From NCBI GenBank assembly GCA_022592435.1, contig JABYQS010000103.1, forward strand, positions 1-64,000: a DNA stretch of 64,000 bases, in the 5' to 3' direction. Origin of the DNA: Cerioporus squamosus (taxonomy: Eukaryota > Basidiomycota > Agaricomycetes > Polyporales > Polyporaceae). Made by a program: the position numbers and the translations under genes. Under the pieces are notes generated by a model, which saw nothing but the letters and a program-made list of their open reading frames with translations, was not told where the DNA came from and searched no databases. This document shows, in pieces, positions 1 through 8,821 of this stretch; the stretch's first letter is position 1, and each line of letters begins with the position of its first letter.

Positions 1-540
1 CGCCTCGAACCCGGCCTGCCATTACAGGCACTATTTGATACGAATTCCCGTCATATATTGTTACGACACGCTCTCGACATACTCTACAACGTCCCGATAT
101 GTGCACACCCACTACTAGACAAACCGGAAGGGGCGAGAAGGCCGATTCGTATCCACGTGTATCGCCCACGAGGTCCAACCCTAGTGTGTGGGCTGGGATA
201 ATGGCCAGAGCGCGCGGCCAGCCCGTACCTGGCCATATAATTCAAAGCCCGCAAGGCACGAGTGCCGCCGCAGGGTCCTAGGACATCTGGGTGCCGGATA
301 TAGCAAGGCGGGGCGGGGCCAAAAGGGGCAGGGATCCAGGCCCTACTAGCCAGGGCATTTGCAGGCCGGATATGGCAGGGGGACGCGGGCGCGCGTGCCA
401 TCCTGGGCAGGGGACTCTCAATGGATTGAGAGATGGACTCTCAATCCATTCAGAATGGCCGTTTGTAATGAGAGCAGCCCATGGATCAGCACGGTGTTCT
501 AATTAGAGTCTGTCAATGTATTAGTATGACAGTACAGCCT
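1..540. other. Non-genic left edge, repeat-like
   Basis: No credible coding sequence. The stretch is GC-rich with short degenerate near-repeats: a GCCGGATATGGCA-like block occurs near 292 and again near 365. A 12-nt inverted repeat lies at 421-449. It is probably old transposon-derived DNA adjoining the Plavaka relic. Confidence 0.5.
421..449. repeat. 12-nt perfect inverted repeat
   Basis: ATGGATTGAGAG at 421-432 and its exact reverse complement CTCTCAATCCAT at 438-449 are separated by 5 nt. GGACTCTCAAT is also repeated directly at 413 and 435. It could be a terminal or subterminal remnant of a transposon, or a hairpin. No function can be read from the sequence. Confidence 0.6.
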
Positions 541-1406
541 GTGGACGCCTCTCCGCTACCTTGTTCACAGAGAAAATCAAGAACATGAGTGTGTTCATTG
601 TGGGTCGCGTTCTCCTCACCCTAGCATCCCAAGAGCTTCTTGTCTGATCATTCTTCTTCAGGAACACCTTCATGTATTGATTGACGACTTCTTCGACGCT
701 GTAGTCGCATTCAATCCGACATGGGTCATGTACAAGTCCAAATTCCACCACCTTGCTCACACTGCGCAGTTCATAGAGCGTTTCGGACCCATGGGACTAT
801 ATGCTGAGGACCGGTTCGAGAAGTTCCATGGGATCTGGCGCAACAGCTCTGTCTTCAGTAATCACCACGCTGCCAGCCGCGATTCCGCTGTGCACTTCAC
901 TGCCATGGATACGACTAAGCACATCCTATCCGGAGGGTACTTCAAGTGGTGCGGGACAATGGTTCGGGCGGGAGAAAAGGTCTTAGAGTTGTTCGAAGAT
1001 CAACCCGAGATTATGGAGCGTTACGGACTGCGGCAAGATCGCCAACGGACTCCCGGTGAGTTCATCTGCCGTTCAACTGTGTTGCTCTACCCTTCTGACT
1101 CCTAATAACCCGCAGGCTCAGTATGCGTCAGCCCGAGAGCGTTGAGGCGAGCATGGGGAGACTTGGATGCGGCAAGCATGGGCGGCCTCGAGGAAGTGTG
1201 GCCATATCTCCTGCGGAACTCTCAGTACGAGTTCTATCGTGAGGCCAAGTCAATTGTCAGTGTCCGTGGCGATATCTGCAAGCCAGGGCACTTTACGTGG
1301 TGCACCTCGCCAGCGGAATGCATTGCCCGGGTGCACACCATCTTCAGCCGCGATTCAAGTCTCTCACGAGGGTCGGGCCCTAATGTCATTGTTCTCGTCG
1401 AGACGT

Positions 1407-2204
1407 AGGACCCCTGATAATACGGTCGACACTCTCTTCAAGGTCGAGGCCGTCCCCAGCCATTTTGGTCCGTACGCCAACCTGCCTTATATAGCCAATT
1501 TTGGTCCGTCATTGAAGAGACTGCTGCTAAGCGCCCGCGAAGGTCCGTACATTCGAAGAGAGTGCGCGTGAGCGCGTTTCACATCGTATACACACTGCCA
1601 CAGTTGTAGATGCTACCTATGAGGCAACAGAAGGTACTATTACAGTAGAATGTCCATGTGTGATATCAATCCTCGTCATCCCCATGCTTTTCGGCATGGG
1701 CGCCTGAGGCCCGCCGCCGCCGCTTCGTCCCCAAGTCCTCCACAAACTCCTGGATCTTTGCGCGGGCCACTGTAGCAAGACATAGTCCTGCATGTCCTTC
1801 ACGGACAGCTTTTAATTCTCTTAATCGGCCCCGGTGGCTCTCAGCGTATGTTCAGCTTTGCACAACAATGTCGCAGGAGTGACCAGCATATCTTCTGAGT
1901 ATTATGATAGCACACCATAGTAGAATACAAACTCCGTCTAAACAATAACTACGAAGCTTACTGAGACGAAACTCCGATAAGCACGGCCACCTCGGCAAAT
2001 CAAGCGCCCTGTGAATGGTCCGTCATCTGAAGAGACTGCTCCCGCCGTCGCCTGGAGGCGCCCATCAGGTCCGCACAAATAAGAGACCTCCCGGGCCCTC
2101 CTCAGCCCACTTCGGTCCGTACTTTGAAGAGACCTCCCACCGGCCGGCCCACCCATCCTGGTCCGTACGCAGAAGAGAGTGACGCCCGTATTATCAGGGG
2201 TCCT
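1407..2204. mobile_element. 798-bp non-autonomous TIR element (hAT-like MITE) with 8-bp TSD
   Basis: The left end begins AGGACCCCTGATAATACGG at 1407, and the right end finishes with its reverse complement at 2204. The terminal inverted repeats match over 33 nt with 2 mismatches. CGAGACGT is duplicated immediately outside (1399-1406 and 2205-2212). Removing the element plus one duplicate restores the reading frame VLVET-FKMTE of the host Plavaka gene, which shows that it is an insertion. No transposase-like protein lies inside, so it must have been mobilised in trans. The 8-bp duplication points to the hAT superfamily, although AGGACC is not a typical hAT terminus. Confidence 0.85.
1467..2180 (+). 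repeat. Seven subterminal direct repeats (GGTCCGTAC...GAAGAGA) inside the element
   Basis: GGTCCGTAC or a close variant starts at about 1467, 1503, 1542, 2017, 2068, 2114 and 2160. In six of the seven it is followed within about 10-17 nt by GAAGAGA or AAGAGA. Three copies lie near the left end and four near the right, all in the same orientation. Clustered subterminal repeats are typical transposase-binding sites in DNA transposons. Uniform orientation at both ends is unusual and may reflect internal rearrangement of the parent element. Confidence 0.65.
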
Positions 2205-3063
2205 CGAGACGTTCAAGATGACAGAGCGACATGTGATCACGGACTGTCCATGCCTAGTCAAAGATAGAATGTACCTGCTTCTTCCCAAGGTATGTTGCCG
2301 AAGTTCACACAGCGGTCATGCGTCTCATGTTTGCTCTAGGACATCGACTTCTCGGTCAATGTTCAACACGACTGTTTCAAGCACGCATGTCCACTTGATG
2401 GTACTCTCACGAAGATGCAGGAGGGTCGAACGACGGTCTTGCAAGCGCAGACTGTCCGCCACATTGACGACAATGATTTCATACTCAACATCCATATCTT
2501 CCATCATTACGACGAACTGACAGCGCGTCTGGATCCAAGATTCATCGGCCCTATCAGGCAGCGTTTGCCCGAAGAACGCGTAGCGATCCGTCTAGCTGCT
2601 GCCAAGGTTCTGCGGTCGCAGATTTCGACTCGAGAGGCAACCAAAGGCGCAGTCCGCAAGGCACGAACAACCGCGCGCACTGCACAACATCCCCCGCCTA
2701 CCGCCGGAGATGTACCAGTCCCCGACTCGGATGTCCACTCCTCTGCACAGGAGGTACAGGCCCACTCTGAGAATCCAAACCAGGGTGAGCTTTCCCCCAT
2801 AGCATCTGGTGTCACAGTGCCGCATGGCTCGACTGTGCGCGGCACTCACCCAACATCGCGCACACACGCAAGAGACGAGGGAGCCGGGGGAGACGACGAG
2901 CAAGAACAACCTCGACGTAAGAAACGGGCACCAAGGAAGTCAACAAGATTGGCAGGAAGAAACGGTGGAGAACCGGGGCAAGCAGCAGCGTGAGAGATGG
3001 CAGTCGGGTGCGGACTGGGTGCAGTGCCACGGTGACATTTGCCGAGGCGGGCGTTCTTGCATG

Positions 3064-3115
3064 TTATACTCGACACTTTTGTAATCTGTTCCACTATTCG
3101 ACACTTTTGTATCCT
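3064..3115. repeat. Two near-identical TCGACACTTTTGTA units
   Basis: TCGACACTTTTGTAATCTG and TCGACACTTTTGTATCCTG occur 28 nt apart, just after the Plavaka stop codon and over the 3' end of the minus-strand gene below. They could be CACTA subterminal repeats, or just repetition in that gene's tail, whose predicted C-terminus is internally repetitive. Confidence 0.4.
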
Positions 3116-4345
3116 GTCTCCACAAGCTGTGAGCCTGTGTCTACGATCGGCGAGCTTGCCATGTCCACAATCTGAGAACCGAGTCCCTCTATCTGAGCCC
3201 ACTCTTCACCACCCCTCGCTACCGTGAACTCCCGGTCCAACAGCCAGACCTTGCTGTCCAGGGCGTGCACTTTTGAATCTGCATCCTGAAAGCGCTGCAA
3301 GGTATTCTTCCGATACATCTGCAAGTCATCCTTGACGTCCTCAAGCTGCTGCTCCAGACGATCGACTCGTGCCGTGACCGACGCAAGGATGTTGAGCATG
3401 GCCTGGAGGACCTCCTGCGCAGATCGGCGGTGTGGTTCGGGATCTCGTCGAACAGGTGAGTCGCTTTCCCCTTCCTCCTGTTTCACCTCCACACCGTCAA
3501 GCGACTGGGGTGCTCCTTTCTCGGACTGCTCCGGTATGGTGTGTTCAGACAGCCGCCGCTTTTTGGTCCGAAGTTGCTCTGTCGCTGCCAGTGCCGCACC
3601 TGGTCACGAAGTGAGTATTCGAGGTGCGTACACCAGTCTCTCGTGATGTGCATCTTGCCCCAGAGAGTCATGAACCCACAGAAGCTCACCTGTCAGTTTG
3701 GTTGACATCCCGCCGGCGCAGTGCACGCTGGGAAGCACTCGTGCCCCCCTGCGGTCCCACACATCTTGCGCAAGGTAAGAGTCGCGATCTTCCTCCTTGC
3801 ACGTACTGCCGTCTGACTGTGCAAGGTCATCGGCTCGACCATTTGCGTCGTGGTCTGTGGGACAAATGTCGTTTAACAGACGTATCAACTGAGACAAAGC
3901 GAGTGCGTACCGGCGATCAGTGCTTCAATGGCCTGAGTGTCACTGACCTGTGAGCTTAGATATCCCTCCTGCGAGCCATACAAGCTGCGGATTGGCCATG
4001 GTGAGCCAATCTTCGCTTCTCAGCTCCTTGCTGATGCTCACCATGCAATCTTCTCGTCTGCAATACAGGCAGCTTTGCGTCGTTCCATGTTCTTTGCAAG
4101 GAGGATGCAGAGTGACGATTTCCAACTAAGGAACTTGTGGCGCAAACTTGTTTGCGCAAGTTGGGCCGCGCGACGGCCACGTCGCCTTTCTCCTCGACAC
4201 TCTTCGACCATGTCCGACGCTGCAGCCCTCCCTGCCGCGTCCTCATCTTCGGGAGGTCCTGCGCCTCCTCCTTCGCCAGACGCTCCGCCTCCGCCTGTTG
4301 GATCTGCAGGAAGTCCCAACCATCATCCCTTTCCTCCCTCTGCAT
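3094..4345 (-). CDS. Uncharacterised basidiomycete protein with Cys cluster and C-terminal coiled coil (model uncertain)
   Basis: Read on the minus strand, the last exon (about 3592-3094) is clearly coding-like: a basic patch (TKKRRL), an acidic stretch (EVKQEEGESD), then a heptad-rich coiled coil (ARVDRLEQQLEDVKDDLQM). Upstream is a Cys-rich segment (HPPCKEHGTTQSCLYCRRE, about 4100) and a charged helix (QQAEAERLAKEEAQ, about 4300). This order (charged helix, Cys cluster, coiled-coil tail) resembles a large uncharacterised agaricomycete family often found near transposons. The parts lie in different frames and I could not join all of them with convincing introns, so the gene may be decayed. 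Its 5' end overlaps exon 1 of the plus-strand gene at 4210; one of the two overlapping readings must be wrong or untranslated. Function unknown. Confidence 0.4.
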
Positions 4346-5869
4346 CCCTGCACGACCTCATCAATGCCCAACCATCGCAGACTCCTCGGCTGCCTGTCAC
4401 CCCACGGGCTACGACGGCTCATTCACCGCCAGATTCGACACCTTTCTTGCACACCGCAGATATCCCTCGTCCCCATCCGACTCCCTCTCCTCAGGCTGAC
4501 GCGACACCGCGCCCTTTGCACATCAATGAGCAGTCACAGGGGCCCGCGCGTACGGTAAGTTCCCATGGACTCAATGTCACTGTGCTCGTCCCTTCACTAA
4601 TGCTCCTGGGCCCTCACCATTCATATCATCTAGCGTCGAGCCAGCGCGGCATTCTCTGACAATGCGAGCGACGACGACACTCGTAACCCGCCGCTGGCAA
4701 AGTACCTGCGATTGGCGGCTATCCCGGGCCTCTCGACCGAACAAGTCACAGAAGCCGCAGGCATGGCGCAGGTCAGTCTTGCACTCTACCATACACCGCC
4801 CCCTTCTTGTTCAGAAAAAAAACCTTGGTGCATGCAGTTGACCCCGCGCATGGTGCGCGTTGTCGCGTACGCTCAAACTCTTGCTCTAGGTAACATTGTC
4901 GACAAGCTTGAGGCCGTCGTCATGCAGTCCACAGTCAACAGTCAAGAGGCGGTGATGTCAAAGCACTGGGATATCCCACAGAAATACAAGGCAAGTTCAT
5001 ACTGCCTACTGACTCTAACCTTGCTCACACACGTTCGACAGGATCGCATTCGCAAGTTCGCACGCATTGCGATTTTTACGCCCATGCCGCATCAGTGGAA
5101 GAGCGGGCGCACGCCTGTCATCTTTGTACGTCATCCTCTGGAGCCTACCGCGCTCTATTGAACCTCTCGGCTTGCCACCACAGAAGCTCCTGAAGGACAA
5201 CAAGAAGCTGCTGAAGGATCTTGAGAAGCATCAGAATCGCATTGATGCTGTGAACTCGGACATCGGTGAGGTGCTATCGCGCGCACGCTCTGCTGTCAAG
5301 GGCAAGGTGAGTTCTCACCTGTTCATGACTGTGAGGCTTGCTCTGATAGCCTCCAGATCTTGGCAACGCTCGGAGTGCCTGCCAACCAAGCAGTAAACAT
5401 CTTCGCACTGTGCGAACTACTGCTCGACGAACTCTGCGTCAAGAATCAGGTCCTGATCACACGCGAGGTTCTTGCCGGTGTTGCGTACCTTGTGAGAACT
5501 GCTCCAACGCGCCCCTGGGTTCATGCAGCTGACGTTGATGTCCGCAGCGAGGGTTGCTTGAGTTCGAGCGGGGGAATGGGGCCACTGGACGCGAGGCATG
5601 GGATATCCTTGATGTGCGTCTCCGCGCCGCGCTAGAGGGACGCTCAGCGGTGCCAGTCCGGATGGAGTACGTCTCGCTCTTCCAGGTGCCACACTTGGTT
5701 GCTGACATCATCCCATCAGGTATCTGCAAGATTGGTTAGCTAGGGACATGCAGGTCCACGGAGCCATCCCCGGGAATGCGATAATCAAGCCAAGTATGGG
5801 CGAACTGCAGCAACAGATCGCCAGCGCGATGCAAACTGCTGACTATGTCGATGAGGCTCCCGTGTTATG
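4210..5869 (+). CDS. Uncharacterised lineage-specific protein, Pro-rich N-terminus
   Basis: Exon 1 from ATG 4210 encodes a low-complexity Ser/Pro/Ala-rich head ending at a gtaagt donor near 4556. Later exons run in one consistent frame across short introns: PPLAKYLRLAAIPGLSTEQV, LTPRMVRVVAYAQTLALGNI, a Lys-rich segment (KLLKDNKKLLKDLEKHQNRI), LGVPANQAVNIFALCELLLD and a C-terminal helical part ending SAMQTADYVDEAPVL before TGA at 5869. One intron after IPQKYK appears to use a GC donor (gcaagt, about 4990) with a normal AG acceptor. The tail resembles proteins of unknown function that are expanded in Polyporales. No catalytic motif, signal peptide or membrane segment is visible. It sits beside the transposon relic, which fits a mobile or fast-evolving family. 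Confidence 0.6.
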
Positions 5870-7039
5870 ATAGTTCATATACTACAGCTATGTTATGTCG
5901 TCGATAATCGAATAGCTTGAATATCATGGACTCCTCTGCTCGGTAGAACCCTTGGAGTGACAGCGACAAGCACACGCTGTGGTCGCGCGGCATTGCCGTT
6001 GGATAACTAAACCCGATACAAAAGTAGTAACAAGCGGTTTCTTACCAGTAACTAACTCGATCTAATGCCATGTTAGTGTAAATTACTGACCGGCTGAGGA
6101 TATCCCGGGACATCCCAGACATGATGGCTCTCCTCGCGATTGCTTGATGGATCTCCCCTGGAACTCCATCACACTTCCCGCAGACTTCATCCGCCAGGAT
6201 TTCCGCAACAGTCATCGACTTACTGGTGTGTAGAGAGAAAGACCCACGGGCCCAGAAGCAAACACTAGCAAGGCCGTGTCGACATCGTCTGTTCATCGTC
6301 GCTGGCAGGCTGGCACCTTGGCACGAAAGGCCAGCACGCGGTTCAGCAGACGATGTGTCGCATTGCTGAGCGGAGTACTTATATGACATGCTTGATTGAG
6401 CAGCAATTGCAACGGCCGTTGCTGCAACACATCAATGGAAGGCGTGCGCGTAGGCGTTGCGTTGGACAGCGCCGTGCGCGGCAAACATTCATGCAGGTGA
6501 ACGCAGGCTACATCTGGCTCTCGCAGTTCCTAACTCCTACGTGATCACCGCGCCGCTCTTCCGCCGAGACAGCGCGGACTGTCGATGGTCGCCAGAAGTC
6601 GAGTAGCCGGTCAGATGGCAGGAAGACCGGAGCTAATGTTCGGATGCGAATTGTCGGATCTTTTGCACGTCTTCCTGGTGAGGCACTCACCTTACTTCTC
6701 CGAGTGAGAGACCAGCGTGCTCGTGCTCCAGGGAGTTGTTCCAGTGATCCTGAACATGGTCGAATGTCGCGGAACCCGAGTCTGGGCTATGGACGTCAGG
6801 AGGAAGAGAAGAAAAGACGTCATCGTCTGTGTTGTGTACATTTATATACTGCTGGACGGGAGATGCCGGAGGCGTTTTGATGGCATGGGTGTGTGGGAAA
6901 GGAAGCGAAATTGAGCTCAGAACAAGTAAAAAGGTCGCGAGGCGGGATCGCGTCCTCAAGGTTCTTGACCTTTACCCCCATCATCCCTCTCGCTGCCACA
7001 AGCCTCTCCAGGCGCACCGTTCTTTGCTCGTCGTTCAAG
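5870..7039. other. Intergenic, no gene supported
   Basis: This is the 3' flank of the uncharacterised gene and the promoter of the wall-protein gene. A TATA-like ATTTATATACT lies near 6839-6849, about 190 nt before ATG 7040. A minus-strand reading frame at 6687-6959 begins with a hydrophobic stretch but has no other support. Confidence 0.5.
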
Positions 7040-8188
7040 ATGCGTCCTTTCCAGCTTGCCGCTCTCGCGCTCCCGATTGCCGTCGCCAGTAAGTTCACCC
7101 GTGAGAAGCGCCAGCGCTGGATAGGAAAGTTGAACATGGTTGGTAGATGCGCTGAACATCGTCAACCCCAACGAGAATGCGTACTGGTGCGTATGTTGAC
7201 ATTCGGAACGCGTGTACATTGCTGAACGATCACCTCAGGGTTCAGAACACCACGAACACTATTACCTGGCAGTTCAGTCAGGGTGACCCCAGTTCCTTCA
7301 ACATCTACCTCGTCAACGGAAACAACCAGACTCTCAACGGCCCCTTCGCGATTGCTTCGGTCGTAAACGCGTCTGACCAGGTGCGTCACAACGCCCCCAT
7401 CTTCTTGAAAGTTATTTTGACATCCTTCTCAGATTTTCACTGTGTGAGTGATCCCATCCTTTAAGAGAGCTTCTGGGATTCGTTCTGCCCCGAGACGAGA
7501 AGCTGCGCTCATCCCCTGGTGCTAACCCCGCACATGATCACCACCCCGAGGTCCGCGGATGTGCCGTAGTACGACACTAGGCGCATTGTGCAAGAGGAGA
7601 TGACCCTTCCGATCGGATGAGGCTTGTCACAGAGGCAACGTCGCTGGCCTCGGAGTGTGCGGTAAGGGTGAGCATGATGGACGCATCCACGCGTTGGAGA
7701 GGCAAGGCCCCCGCATGTAGTGCCTTGTTCCAAGCTATTCTTATACCGTTGAACAAATTGGTGGTATCTCCGAATTTCCGTCACTGACTTCTTCGCTTGC
7801 CTTCAGTAACACCAGTGTCACCCTTCGCGAGGGTGACAACTACCAGGTCCAATTTGTGAACACCTCGAACATCACTCAGGTCTTCGCCACGAGCCACAAC
7901 TTCACCGTGAAGCCCCCTGGCAGTGAGTATCTTCCAGTGACTTCCACAATCCTGCCAATGACCATCTAACCTCATGCCTCTTCAGCCGCTCCGGCCCCCA
8001 CCTCGAGCGCGTCCAGCTCGTCTTCTGCTGCTAGCGGTACCGCCACCTCGCCGAGCTCCTCGTCTGGCACTGCCAGCGCGACCGGTGGTGCCAACCACAA
8101 CGGCGCCATGTCCCTCTCGACCAGCCAAGGAGTCTTCGGCGTCATCGCTGCCTGCGGAGTTGCCTCCCTCTCTGCTCTCCTCCTCTGA
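7040..8188 (+). CDS. GPI-anchored Kre9/Knh1-like Ser/Thr-rich cell-wall protein
   Basis: Six exons (7040-7088, 7147-7186, 7239-7380, 7433-7443, 7807-7922, 7986-8188) encode 186 residues. Residues 1-16 form a signal peptide (MRPFQLAALALPIAVA). The mature domain begins NALNIVNPNENAYW and continues TITWQFSQGDPSSFNIYLVN with several N-glycosylation sequons, the pattern of the Kre9/Knh1 N-terminal domain family (Ser-Thr-rich GPI-anchored membrane family). A Ser/Thr/Ala linker (SSASSSSSAASGTATSPSS) leads to a hydrophobic C-terminus (GVFGVIAACGVASLSALLL), a GPI-attachment signal. The protein should sit at the outer plasma-membrane face or in the wall. Exon 4 is only 11 nt, but the frame needs it: it supplies IFT and two bases of the next Val codon. 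The 363-nt intron 4 is much longer than its neighbours. Confidence 0.85.
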
Positions 8189-8821
8189 GAAGGATGGCCG
8201 TAGTCTGGCTATCCTTGAAGAGCATTGGCCACTCGTCGGTGCCACTTCCCGCCTCCATCCCTTGTGCAGCCTTCCTCCCATACCCTCCTCCCGAACAATT
8301 TACTCTGGAAACCTCGCGGCATCGCGCGTGGCCACTCTCTTTAACACGTCCGCTCCTTTGAACCGGTGTACCGCTGTGATCTCTATTCCACGTTAGGGTT
8401 GTCTCTCTTGCTCTGCCTATCTGTTGGCGTGCATGGTACCTAGTTTCTCTTTGTGTTCTTGGTTCTGTCGTCGTGTAGGGTAGTAGCATGTCTCCATAGC
8501 TCGTACCATTCACCCCCACGATGTACCTGTACTTACATGTTGTCGAACTGGGCAAATAATCGAGGTCCTCGTTACTGTTCCTACGCTTGGCACCGCGCGC
8601 GACCAATCATCGCTGCTCGAACTCGTCCGCGCGATTGGCGGACGTACAACAGCCGCGAGCGCGGGGACGCAGAGCCGTTCTGCCGGGTCGTGTGTATGTG
8701 CGCGAAGAATGGGAGCTCTCAAGCCCGTTTCGCGGGAACTTCGCACCCTCATCCTTCATAACCGATCCCCTGGCCCCGGGACACGCAGCGGCGGCGAGCT
8801 ACGTCTTCATGAGTTCTCACC
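8189..8821. other. Intergenic
   Basis: Contains the 3' flank of the wall-protein gene and the leader of the next gene. I see no gene or structured RNA. Just inside the next coding sequence (about 8832-8861) a CAACGC hexamer repeats about five times and encodes Asn-Ala repeats. Confidence 0.5.

Larger units (their letters stand above)
665..2993 (+). pseudogene. Plavaka-type (CACTA-like) transposase relic, 5'-truncated and interrupted
   Basis: The translation from about 668 resembles the C-terminal third of basidiomycete Plavaka transposases: an IDDFFDAV-like segment, then FIERFGP..LYAEDRFEKFH (about 771-834) and SSVFSNHHAASRDSAVHF (about 844-900). An intron spans about 1054-1116 (gtgagt to cgcag). 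The frame resumes with LRRAWGDLD and runs to VIVLVET, where a foreign 798-bp element (1407-2204) brings a stop codon. Beyond it the same frame continues as FKMTERHVITDC, with another intron at 2290-2339, and ends in a basic tail (RKKRAPRKSTRLAGR) before TGA at 2993. The upstream catalytic part expected of a protein of roughly 1,000 residues is absent, so this is a relic. Family assignment is from recalled motifs and was not searched. Confidence 0.7.

Noticed and set aside
6687..6959. Minus-strand frame beginning MRTRSRLATFLLVLSSISLP, like a signal peptide
   Set aside because: No conserved motif or splice-consistent extension; it lies in the promoter of the Kre9-like gene and ends arbitrarily.
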